A stretch of 37,785 bases of DNA, from positions 1 to 37,785 of the forward strand of contig WQSR01000026.1 in the NCBI GenBank assembly GCA_009787785.1, read 5' to 3'. A program made the position numbers and the translations under genes. This document shows, piece after piece, positions 8,304 through 14,739 of this stretch; within the stretch, counting starts at the first letter, position 1; the number at the start of each line of letters is the position of its first letter. The notes beneath the pieces were generated by a model. It saw only the letters and a program-made list of their open reading frames with translations, ran no database searches and had not been told where the DNA came from. Source of the stretch: Defluviitaleaceae bacterium (GTDB lineage: Bacteria > Bacillota > Clostridia > Lachnospirales > WQUN01).

Positions 8304-9170
8304 TTAATTATCTATGGGCTTTGCTTTCGATGGGCGGCCCCGGCTCCGGCGGGGGGCGTCGCTGGCGATGGGGAGTTGCATCATCCCCGAGGGCGGAAGC
8401 TGGTATACATCCTCCGGGGCAATCTCCGGGGCGATTTTGGTGGTGGTTTCCCCCGGGGAGAGGAGGGGGGCGGACAAAACAGGCAAATGGTCGGCACTTT
8501 GCGGGAAATCGGGCTTGGGAAACTCCGGTTTGGGCAAGGGCGGCAGGGTTTCGTCCTGGGCCGGCACAAAGGGCATGGGCATAACGGGGCGGGGCGGGAC
8601 GAATGCCTGGGCGGGCTCCGCATCCGTTTCCATTTCAACGGGCGGGGGCTCCACCCGCCTCCGGCCAAAGGCCCGTTGCCGCTCTATGTCGGCGTGGATG
8701 TTGGCGATGCAGTCCTCCCGGTACTTCTCCATATAGGCTTCCAGCTCGGTCATCTTCTGCAATTTCAGCTTGGCTAAAGAATCCAAAAATTCCGTCCGCT
8801 CCGCGAACATTTCGTCCAGCAAGCGCAGTTTCTGCTCCTCGATGGCCGCAAGGTCGGCGAACTGGGCGGCGCGGAGGCGCGCCATGTCGGACTGGGCCTT
8901 TCGCCATATGTCACTGCCTTCCGGGTGGGCGTTGGGGCTTTCGCCCTTGCGGGGGCGGCCGCGCTTGCGCTTGGGGGAATCGTCAGCGTCGGCGCGGGGG
9001 ACGTGGGGCGGCACGAATACCGCCGGCGCGGGCATGTCCACCACCGCGGCCTCACGCTGGGCAATTTGCAATTCCCGCTGGGCCAGATTCTCCCGCAACG
9101 CATCCAGCTCGATTTTTTCCTTGCGCAATTTTTCTATGCGTTCGTCTACAATTTTTGATATCCCGGACAT
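8304..9170 (-). CDS. Coiled-coil protein with two AT-hook-like motifs
   Basis: A 288-aa protein of no recognised family. Residues 8-45 form a charged helix (heptad-like ERIEKLRKEKIELDALRENL). Residues 67-76 read KRKRGRPRKG, a textbook AT-hook (basic-GRP-basic). Residues about 88-165 form a second long Glu/Lys/Leu-rich helix. Residues about 165-265 are Pro-rich and probably disordered, and residues 274-284 hold a second hook, RRSRGRPSKAK. AT-hooks bind the minor groove of AT-rich DNA, so a DNA-bridging or nucleoid role is possible; this is inference only. AGAGGAAC precedes the ATG. It is first in an operon with tagA and the YitT gene. There is no signal peptide. Confidence 0.8.
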   Translation of the reverse strand: MSGISKIVDERIEKLRKEKIELDALRENLAQRELQIAQREAAVVDMPAPAVFVPPHVPRADADDSPKRKRGRPRKGESPNAHPEGSDIWRKAQSDMARLRAAQFADLAAIEEQKLRLLDEMFAERTEFLDSLAKLKLQKMTELEAYMEKYREDCIANIHADIERQRAFGRRRVEPPPVEMETDAEPAQAFVPPRPVMPMPFVPAQDETLPPLPKPEFPKPDFPQSADHLPVLSAPLLSPGETTTKIAPEIAPEDVYQLPPSGMMQLPIASDAPRRSRGRPSKAKPIDN

Positions 9171-9273
9171 GGTTGTTCCTCTTTCTTATACTACGATATT
9201 ACTGCAATTGAGCAATTGTAACATATTTGCAATAAAAATTCGATACCCGTAAAGCGAAAGGGAGGTGATTGGC

Positions 9274-9302
9274 TTGCGCAACCTTCGTTCCTGTGGTAGA
9301 AT
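9274..9302 (+). promoter_or_regulatory. Sigma-A type promoter for secG
   Basis: TTGCGC at 9274-9279 and TAGAAT at 9297-9302 are separated by exactly 17 bases and lie about 43 bases before the secG start codon. Fit to the TTGACA/TATAAT consensus is good. Confidence 0.65.
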
Positions 9303-9344
9303 CCCCCGCGTTTCTATTTACAATCATTTAATGAGGTGTTCCAC

Positions 9345-9590
9345 ATGTCTGTACCCTTTATTATTGTCAGCATCTTATACCTGATAGGTTGCGGGGCTCT
9401 AATCGCGGCCATATTGTTGCAAAAAAAGCGTTCCGCCGGGAATATGTCCTCCATCGCGGGGATGGGCAACGCGGCGGATACCTACTGGGACAGGAACAAG
9501 AGCCGCACCATGGAAGGCTCCCTGGAGCGGCTGACCAAAATCGGCGGCGTGTTGCTGGGTCTCCTGGCCATCGTGCTTTGCCTGATTTAG
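9345..9590 (+). CDS. secG: Preprotein translocase subunit SecG
   Basis: An 81-aa protein with two membrane helices (residues about 3-26 and 62-80) joined by the conserved cytoplasmic loop ending DRNKSRTMEGSLERLTKI. That is the SecG pattern: the third, non-essential SecYEG subunit that speeds protein export. The start is the ATG at 9345, preceded by GAGGTG; the in-frame GTG at 9336 lies within that ribosome-binding site. It has its own promoter and is followed by a terminator, so it is probably transcribed alone. In many Firmicutes secG precedes rnr and smpB, which are absent here. Confidence 0.93.
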   Translation: MSVPFIIVSILYLIGCGALIAAILLQKKRSAGNMSSIAGMGNAADTYWDRNKSRTMEGSLERLTKIGGVLLGLLAIVLCLI

Positions 9591-9624
9591 GGCGTGCTCC
9601 CAAGTATAAAATCGTGATTTAATT

Positions 9625-9672
9625 GCACCATAATAGCAGGGTTGCACAAGCCCGCTGTTTCGGTGCTTTTTT
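9625..9672 (+). terminator. Intrinsic terminator after secG
   Basis: GCACC (9625-9629) pairs with GGTGC (9662-9666), and inside it AGCAGGG pairs with CCCGCT. A run of six T follows at 9667-9672. It lies 34 bases after the secG stop. Confidence 0.75.
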
Positions 9673-9693
9673 ATTGCTTTATGGGGGCAGGGT

Positions 9694-10509
9694 ATGGCTA
9701 TTGCCATTTTTATTATCAATCTCATACAAAAATGCCGCAACGACGACATCATGGCGCGGAGCGCGGAGCTGACCTACCGGGTGTTGCTCGCGTTTTTTCC
9801 CTTTTTGGTTTTCCTGATGGCCTTGGTGGGATTCCTTCAATTGGAGGAATCCGTGGTGCTACAGGATTTTTATGCCGTGCTCCCGGAGGACGTGGCCGAG
9901 CTGGTGCGCAACTTCCTGTCCGAGCTCAGCCTTGCCCAAAGCCGGGGACTGCTTTCCACGGGCCTGTTTTTTGCCGTCTACAATACCACCAACGGCTTCC
10001 GCGCTGTAATACGCTGTATCAACCGGGCCTTCGGGGTGGAGGACCCACGGGGGCTGGTAAAGCGCGTACTGCTGAGCCTGGCGTTGATGCTCCTCTTCAC
10101 CCTCTCCATTTTGTTTATGGCGGGGGCCTTGATTTTCGGCGCGGAGATATGGGCCTTTTTCCTCCCCAACGCGCCGGGCTTCTTGTTCAACGCCGCCCGG
10201 GTGGTGGGCTCCCTCACCCTCCTTACCTTCACCACCATGCTCATCTACAAATTCTCCTGCGCGGTAAAGCTAAAGCTCCGCCACGTGCTTCCCGGCGCGG
10301 CCCTTACCGTCACGCTCTGGAGCGTCGCTTCCGCACTCTTTGGCATCTTCATGGCAAATTTTTCCCAGTTTCCGGCGGTCTATGGCAGTATCGCCGGGGT
10401 CTTCATTTTAATCCTGTGGCTAAACCTCATCTCCATTATCCTGCTGGTGGGCAACGAATTTAATGCATTGCTGTACCCTAGCCCTCCATGGAAACAATTT
10501 ACAAGTTGA
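9694..10509 (+). CDS. YihY/BrkB family inner-membrane protein
   Basis: A 271-aa protein with about six hydrophobic helices. It has the family N-terminal pattern ARSAELTYRVLLAFFPFLVFL and the conserved C-terminal block FPAVYGSIAGVFILILWLN followed by LVGNEFNALLY. The family includes BrkB and YhjD and was once labelled ribonuclease BN in error; its transport role is unproven. GGGGGCAGGG precedes the ATG. The gene stands between the secG terminator and the ddl promoter region, so its only near partner is ddl, 55 bases downstream. Confidence 0.9.
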   Translation: MAIAIFIINLIQKCRNDDIMARSAELTYRVLLAFFPFLVFLMALVGFLQLEESVVLQDFYAVLPEDVAELVRNFLSELSLAQSRGLLSTGLFFAVYNTTNGFRAVIRCINRAFGVEDPRGLVKRVLLSLALMLLFTLSILFMAGALIFGAEIWAFFLPNAPGFLFNAARVVGSLTLLTFTTMLIYKFSCAVKLKLRHVLPGAALTVTLWSVASALFGIFMANFSQFPAVYGSIAGVFILILWLNLISIILLVGNEFNALLYPSPPWKQFTS

Positions 10510-10514
10510 ACATA

Positions 10515-10520
10515 TATAAT
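10515..10520 (+). promoter_or_regulatory. Candidate -10 box before ddl
   Basis: A perfect TATAAT lies in the short AT-rich gap between the YihY gene and ddl, about 45 bases before the start codon. The -35 region is weak (GAAACA at an 18-base spacing). Confidence 0.4.
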
Positions 10521-10564
10521 GTAAGATAACGGAATAATGGGTTACATGGAAAGGGAGCCATACT

Positions 10565-11605
10565 TTGAGGAATATATGCGTACTTTTCGGCGGCACATCC
10601 CCCGAGCATGAAATTTCGGTTAAGTCTGCCCAGTGGGTTATCGGGGCCATTCGCGGGCACAATGTGGTGCCCGTGTACATTACCAAGCAGGGCAAATGGC
10701 TGATGTATGACGGCAAGCTGGACAATATCGAAGGCATCGACTGGGAGAAGTTCGGCACGCCGGCCATTCTGAGCCCCGACCGGGTGAACCGCGGCCTGCT
10801 CCGCATGGTCAACGACAAGGTAAAGATTATTCCCATTGATATGGTCTTCCCCGTTTTGCACGGCCAGGGCGGCGAGGACGGCACCATTCAGGGGCTGTGC
10901 GAGTTGGCCGGCATCCCCCATGTGGGTTGCGGCGTCCTTGCCAGCGCGGTGTGTATGGACAAATCCTTCACCAAGCTCGTCGCCCGGGCGCACAAAATCC
11001 CCCAGGCGGAATACCTGGTATACAACAAGGAGGCCCTCACCGACCCGGCGAGGCGCAAGGCCGCCCTGCGCAAAATCGCCGCCAAGCTGAAATATCCCTG
11101 CTTCGTGAAATACGCCTCCGGGGGCTCTTCCTTGGGCATCTCTAAAGCGGAGAACAAAAAACAGCTGGAAGCCGCCATCGACCACGCCCTCTCCTACGGG
11201 CCCAAAGTCGTTGTGGAGAAGGCCGTCACCGGGCGGGAATTTGAGTTGAGCGTGCTGGGGGAAGGCGCGGACGCCATCGTCAGCGTCCCGGGGGAAATCA
11301 TCACCGAAGGGGGCTTCTACGATTACGCGGCGAAATACGACGTTAAAAGCACCGCCCAAACCCCCTACCCCGCAGACTTACCCGCCGAAATCACCGAAAA
11401 AATGCAAAGCTACGCCTTGCAAATCTTCCGTGCTGTGGACGGGCGCGGCATGGCCCGGGTGGATTTCTTCCTCACCGAGGAAAACAAAATCCTCCTAAGC
11501 GAGGTCAACACCGTCCCCGGCTTCACAAAAATCAGTCTCTTTACCAAGCTTTTGGCCCACGGCGGTATATCACGTACGGAACTGGTCGAGCGACTCCTGT
11601 CGTGA
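10565..11605 (+). CDS. ddl: D-alanine--D-alanine ligase
   Basis: A 346-aa ATP-grasp enzyme that joins two D-Ala for the peptidoglycan stem peptide in the cytoplasm. Visible motifs are FGGTSPEHEISV near the N-terminus, HGQGGEDGTIQG, the ATP-binding YASGGSSLGISK, the omega-loop GGFYDYAAKYD and the metal-binding EVNTVPGFT. The Tyr-Asp-Tyr...Lys-Tyr loop is that of D-Ala-D-Ala ligases rather than D-Ala-D-Lac enzymes, so the normal vancomycin-sensitive terminus is predicted. The start is TTG at 10565 behind AAAGGGAG; no ATG fits the family start. Its stop overlaps the start of murI in GTGA, so the two wall-precursor enzymes are translationally coupled. Confidence 0.96.
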   Translation: MRNICVLFGGTSPEHEISVKSAQWVIGAIRGHNVVPVYITKQGKWLMYDGKLDNIEGIDWEKFGTPAILSPDRVNRGLLRMVNDKVKIIPIDMVFPVLHGQGGEDGTIQGLCELAGIPHVGCGVLASAVCMDKSFTKLVARAHKIPQAEYLVYNKEALTDPARRKAALRKIAAKLKYPCFVKYASGGSSLGISKAENKKQLEAAIDHALSYGPKVVVEKAVTGREFELSVLGEGADAIVSVPGEIITEGGFYDYAAKYDVKSTAQTPYPADLPAEITEKMQSYALQIFRAVDGRGMARVDFFLTEENKILLSEVNTVPGFTKISLFTKLLAHGGISRTELVERLLS

Positions 11606-12420
11606 CGGGAGCGACCGGACGCGCCCCGCTGGGCATCCTCGATTCCGGCGTAGGCGGGCTGACGGTCATGCGCGCTTTACGGGCAATCCTCCCTCACGAA
11701 TCCCTCCTTTACGTGGGCGACACAGCCCGCGCCCCCTACGGCAACCTAAGCGCGGAAACCCTGCGCGCCTACAGCCGCCAAATCATTCAATTTTTCCTGG
11801 GCAAGGGCGTAAAGGCCGTGGTGCTGGCCTGTGGCTCCAGCTCCTCCACGGCCTATGATACCCTGGGGGCGGAGTTCCCCCACCTCCCGCTGATAGACGT
11901 ACTGCGCCCCGGCGTGGCCGAAGCGGTAAAAATAGCCACCAATGAGCCCCACACCCGCATGGGCTTCATCGCCACCGCCGCCACCGTCAACCGGGGCTTG
12001 TTCGTGGAGCTGGTGAAGGCGCAATGCCCCAGCCTTTCTATCTGTGCCCGGGCCTGCCCCCTCTTCGCGCCCATGGCGGAAAAAGGGCTCTTCTCCGGCA
12101 AGCTCATCCGCTGGGCGGCAGAGACCTACCTTTCCGACTGGCGCGGTAAAATCGACGCCTTGATACTGGGCTGTACCCACTATCCCCTGTTCACGGACAC
12201 TTTGCGCCATGTCCTCCCCCAAGTACATTTCATCGACCTCTCCGAAAGCACGGCACACCATGCCGCCGCACAGCTTAACGCCCGCGCGCTGCTGTGCCCC
12301 CCCTCTTCCCCCCCGCCCACCCACGAATACTACGTAAGCGGCCCACCGGAAGCCTTCAACCCCATCGCCTCATTAATAATGAAGGAACCCTGTCAAGCCC
12401 GGCAAATCACCTGGAGATAA
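11602..12420 (+). CDS. murI: Glutamate racemase
   Basis: A 272-aa cofactor-independent racemase making D-glutamate for peptidoglycan. The family blocks are LGILDSGVGGLTV (Asp14), YVGDTARAPYG and the two catalytic cysteines, Cys77 in LACGSSSSTA and Cys191 in LGCTHYPL. The usual ACNT motif around the first cysteine reads ACGS here, so the conserved Asn is Gly. The GTG start overlaps the ddl stop by four bases (GTGA). A strong terminator follows 20 bases after the stop, closing the ddl-murI unit. Confidence 0.94.
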   Translation: MTGATGRAPLGILDSGVGGLTVMRALRAILPHESLLYVGDTARAPYGNLSAETLRAYSRQIIQFFLGKGVKAVVLACGSSSSTAYDTLGAEFPHLPLIDVLRPGVAEAVKIATNEPHTRMGFIATAATVNRGLFVELVKAQCPSLSICARACPLFAPMAEKGLFSGKLIRWAAETYLSDWRGKIDALILGCTHYPLFTDTLRHVLPQVHFIDLSESTAHHAAAQLNARALLCPPSSPPPTHEYYVSGPPEAFNPIASLIMKEPCQARQITWR

Positions 12421-12439
12421 AATATCCCGAAATGCCCCG

Positions 12440-12462
12440 CCCCCGTGAACGGGGGTTTTTTT
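12440..12462 (+). terminator. Intrinsic terminator of ddl-murI
   Basis: CCCCCG-TGAA-CGGGGG forms a six-pair stem with a four-base loop, directly followed by seven T (12456-12462). Confidence 0.9.
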
Positions 12463-12480
12463 ATGGCTCAACAAAATAAA

Positions 12481-12538
12481 AACCGGACAAATTCTCAGAC
12501 AAAATCTGAACAAATGTCCGGTTTGTCTATTGTATAAT
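12481..12538 (+). promoter_or_regulatory. Dyad plus -10 box upstream of the small-gene cluster
   Basis: AACCGGACA (12481-12489) and TGTCCGGTT (12515-12523) form a perfect nine-base inverted repeat with an inner TCAGA/TCTGA pair. A perfect TATAAT follows at 12533-12538. No good -35 box is visible; it would fall inside the right half of the dyad, so the dyad may be an operator or activator site. It could also be a second hairpin of the preceding terminator. Confidence 0.5.
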
Positions 12539-12603
12539 GGCCTCACCGGCGAACGGAACACTTGTTCGGTCTCGTCGAGTCCATTCCGAAAGGAGGTGAA
12601 ACC

Positions 12604-12810
12604 ATGAACGTCACCAGCACCCCACTGCGCGCCCATCTTAGGATTACCAACATCCTCGACGAGGTCATCCAAAGGTACCAGCGCATCGAGCCCGGCATCA
12701 ACAGGGAGTCGGCTGAACTATTCATTGAATCTGTCAGCCTTATCCGTGGGCTTCCCGTGGGCAACGGTTTCCTAACCGTTACCACCCAACTGGCCGAAGC
12801 GCAAGCCTAA
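12604..12810 (+). CDS. Small protein, possibly DUF1659-like
   Basis: A 68-aa protein read from ATG 12604, which has a near-perfect AAAGGAGGTGA in front. The C-terminal half (AELFIESVSLIRGLPVGNGFLTVTTQL) resembles the short alpha/beta pattern of DUF1659 proteins, but the match is loose. It is first of four small genes, each with a very strong ribosome-binding site. The stop is followed by GCCCAACA, which is repeated after the next gene and points to tandem duplication. Function unknown; no signal peptide or membrane segment. Confidence 0.75.
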   Translation: MNVTSTPLRAHLRITNILDEVIQRYQRIEPGINRESAELFIESVSLIRGLPVGNGFLTVTTQLAEAQA

Positions 12811-12864
12811 GCCCAACAGCAGTGAAGCAAGACTGCCCCATCCCAAACGAAAGGAGGTGAACCC

Positions 12865-13092
12865 ATGAGCGCACCCACAACGACCCACAGCGCGGTATTG
12901 CAATTCCGTTCCAATACCGACGAAACCATCCGCATCACCATTCCCCGCGCCCGGCTCAACAAGAGCGAGCCCGCGGCTCGCGAGGTAATGGAAGCCATGA
13001 TTGCTGGCGGCACCATTTTGACCGGCTTTGGCCGTCCTGCCGCTGTCAGAAGCATGGAAATCGTAACCACCCACCGGCTTGACATCGTGTAA
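12865..13092 (+). CDS. DUF2922-like small protein
   Basis: A 75-aa protein. AVLQFRSNTDETIRITIPRARL followed by a helix (AAREVMEAMIAGGTIL) and a closing beta strand matches the DUF2922 layout (beta-beta-alpha-beta-beta) of small Firmicutes proteins, usually encoded beside DUF1659 genes. AAAGGAGGTGA precedes the ATG at optimal spacing. GCCCAACA follows its stop as it does the previous gene. Function unknown. Confidence 0.8.
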   Translation: MSAPTTTHSAVLQFRSNTDETIRITIPRARLNKSEPAAREVMEAMIAGGTILTGFGRPAAVRSMEIVTTHRLDIV

Positions 13093-13134
13093 GCCCAACA
13101 CCCAACACAAATCTAACAGAAAGGAGGAACTTAC

Positions 13135-13314
13135 ATGAACTTGGATAAGACAAGCCTCGTACTTCGCTATGACCCGGGCCAGTTTACCTTCAGCCGCTTC
13201 GACCAGACCGCATCCGACGCAGAGCTGTATGCCCTTGCCCGTCAACTCAACGCCTTCCAAGCCGAGGAAGACCGCGCCCAAATCGTTAAGGTGCAAGTTT
13301 TCTCGGTGTGGTAG
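13135..13314 (+). CDS. DUF1659-like small protein
   Basis: A 59-aa protein, shorter than common ORF length cutoffs. It starts at ATG 13135 behind AAAGGAGGAA. The sequence SLVLRYDPGQFTFSRF followed by TASDAELYALARQLNAFQ and a final strand IVKVQVFSVW matches the DUF1659 pattern, including the ASD-LY helix start. It lies 42 bases after the first DUF2922-like gene and 84 before the second, so it opens the second DUF1659/DUF2922 pair. Function unknown. Confidence 0.82.
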   Translation: MNLDKTSLVLRYDPGQFTFSRFDQTASDAELYALARQLNAFQAEEDRAQIVKVQVFSVW

Positions 13315-13398
13315 AAAGTACGATAGGGAATAAGTGAATTTTCTGCTACCCGGAAAATACCCGCGAGTTTTACGTCACTGGAAAAGGAGGTGAGCAAA

Positions 13399-13629
13399 AT
13401 GCAGGAAACCTGTCAACTAACGTTCCGTACGTCCCGGGGGCGCAACCGGGTTGTGTCTGTCAACGACCCCCGCGCCGGCATCAATGAGCAAGCCGTTACC
13501 GCCGCGGCCAACATGATGATATCCGCCGACCCCTTCGATGCAGAAACCGGCTCTCTGGTAAAGCTGGTACGCGCCCAACTTGTAACCGTGTCCCGTCAAG
13601 CGATTATCGCGCCGCCAGAGGTGGCGTAA
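13399..13629 (+). CDS. DUF2922 small protein
   Basis: A 76-aa protein from ATG 13399, with AAGGAGG eight bases before it; the GTG at 13390 overlaps that site and is not preferred. QLTFRTSRGRNRVVSVNDPRAG, a helix EQAVTAAANMMISADPF and the strand pair SLVKLVRAQLVTVSRQAI fit DUF2922 well. It is last in the cluster and is followed by a terminator. Function unknown; all four proteins are soluble and small. Confidence 0.85.
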   Translation: MQETCQLTFRTSRGRNRVVSVNDPRAGINEQAVTAAANMMISADPFDAETGSLVKLVRAQLVTVSRQAIIAPPEVA

Positions 13630-13636
13630 GTGAACT

Positions 13637-13678
13637 AAAAAAGCCGTCCGTTTGTATTTACAAGCGGGCGGTTTTTTA
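13637..13678 (+). terminator. Intrinsic terminator of the small-gene cluster
   Basis: An A-run, then GCCGTCCG (13643-13650) pairing with CGGGCGG(T) (13665-13671) using one G-T pair, then six T. The A-run upstream would let it work in both directions. Confidence 0.8.
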
Positions 13679-13682
13679 CGTA

Positions 13683-13712
13683 TTGGACTATACGTAATTT
13701 TTGTCGTATATT
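13683..13712 (+). promoter_or_regulatory. Candidate promoter of the two-TM gene
   Basis: TTGGAC (13683-13688) and TATATT (13707-13712) are 18 bases apart and lie about 100 bases before the gene start at 13814. Confidence 0.5.
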
Positions 13713-13813
13713 TATTTTGCGCAGGGGACGACACCCAAAGACACAGGCTGGTTGCTTGTGTAAAAACAGAAAGGCGTATGGAGACACCTATTCCAAAAAT
13801 AAGGAGGCATCGC

Positions 13814-14320
13814 ATGGACGGTAAGGTTATATTGTATGATTCCAATGATGTAAAAATCGGGGAAACATATATAAAAAGGGCAAGACAGCTTGTAAAGAAA
13901 CAACGGGCTTCGTGGGTGGATGACAGCTATAAATCCATACGTTTTGCGCCGGGTGCCGAAAGCCTGGAGGCCATAGCCATGCAGGAGGAAGAACACGATG
14001 ACGGCTGGCTGGTGGAGCTGGCGGCAAAGCGGATAACCCAGCGCAAGCGGTTTATATTTCACTCCATAGCGTTTATTCCCGGCTGGTTTTTATTGTTCGG
14101 CTTTATTACGCTGATATTGGATGATGCGACCACCGGGGCCATTGCCTTTGTTATGTTCGTGCTGGGCGCGTGGGTAACGGGCTATGTCATCCACGTGTGC
14201 CAATACGCCCTGCCCAGGCTTAACAAGCACCGCGCACACACCAGAGAAGAACGGAAGGCGAAAATGTTGGCTATGGAAGTTGCCAACTTGAAGGCCGAAT
14301 TGCAAAGACACAGCGCGTAA
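13814..14320 (+). CDS. Hypothetical two-TM protein with coiled-coil tail
   Basis: A 168-aa protein. The start at 13814 was chosen because AAGGAGG stands seven bases before it. The N-terminal region (VILYDSNDVKIGETYIKRARQ, then LVKKQRASW) is basic and looks like a conserved cytoplasmic domain. Two hydrophobic helices follow at about residues 83-103 and 107-127 with a short turn. The C-terminal 35 residues (REERKAKMLAMEVANLKAEL) form a coiled coil. The family is not named with confidence; similar small Firmicutes membrane proteins have unknown function. It converges on the CoA-transferase operon, with the class II hairpin element between them. Confidence 0.82.
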   Translation: MDGKVILYDSNDVKIGETYIKRARQLVKKQRASWVDDSYKSIRFAPGAESLEAIAMQEEEHDDGWLVELAAKRITQRKRFIFHSIAFIPGWFLLFGFITLILDDATTGAIAFVMFVLGAWVTGYVIHVCQYALPRLNKHRAHTREERKAKMLAMEVANLKAELQRHSA

Positions 14321-14331
14321 ACTGGTAATAT

Positions 14332-14520
14332 GGGGCTGTTTTGTGGAAAAAACCCCGGGGGCTTTGCCCCCGCACCCCCAGAAACTTTTGAAAAAGTTTC
14401 ATCAAAACTTCAACGGAAACCGCGCATTTGCGCGGTTTCCATGAATGGGGTCAAGGGGACATTGTCCCCTTGTGGGGGTTCGGGGGTGAAGCCCCCGAGG
14501 TTTTTCCACAAGACAGCCCC
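14332..14520. repeat. Multi-hairpin element (class II) with enclosing stem
   Basis: The outer arms 14332-14354 and 14499-14520 are complementary with one mismatch and one bulge. Between them lie five separate hairpins: 14356-14372 (CGGGGGC/GCCCCCG), 14381-14400 (GAAACTTT/AAAGTTTC), 14415-14440 (11 perfect pairs, GGAAACCGCGC), 14452-14472 (CAAGGGGAC/GTCCCCTTG) and 14481-14497 (CGGGGG/CCCCCG). It lies between two convergent genes and fills the whole gap. No ORF or transposase is inside. It may act as a two-way terminator, but there is no T-run after the stem. Confidence 0.9.
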
Positions 14521-14531
14521 ACTCTTTTACT

Positions 14532-14720
14532 TTAATCGGGCAACTCGTTTATCTTTTCCTTCACCAAGGCCACATCTTCCTGCTCCATGACGGCCTCGGT
14601 TTCAATGATGTCTACGTCCAGTCCTTTTACCGTTATCCCCTTGTTCCACTTTTTTAAACGGTATAGGGTGAACAGCTTATCTTTTTGTGCCACTCTTAGT
14701 TCCATGTTGGATTGTGCCAT
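14532..14720 (-). CDS. Small hypothetical protein
   Basis: A 62-aa, highly charged soluble protein. ATG codons at 14723 and 14720 are both possible; 14720 gives the better distance to AGGAGA. The sequence (ELRVAQKDKLFTLYRLKKWNK, then GITVKGLDVDIIETEAV) matches no family I recognise. It begins about 20 bases after the CoA-transferase stop, so it is probably the second gene of that transcript. Its stop is 11 bases from the class II hairpin. Confidence 0.65.
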   Translation of the reverse strand: MAQSNMELRVAQKDKLFTLYRLKKWNKGITVKGLDVDIIETEAVMEQEDVALVKEKINELPD

Positions 14721-14739
14721 CATTAGTTCTCCTTTCTTG

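Noticed and set aside
14332..14520. CRISPR array
   Set aside because: The hairpins differ in sequence and are not direct repeats with spacers; no cas genes.
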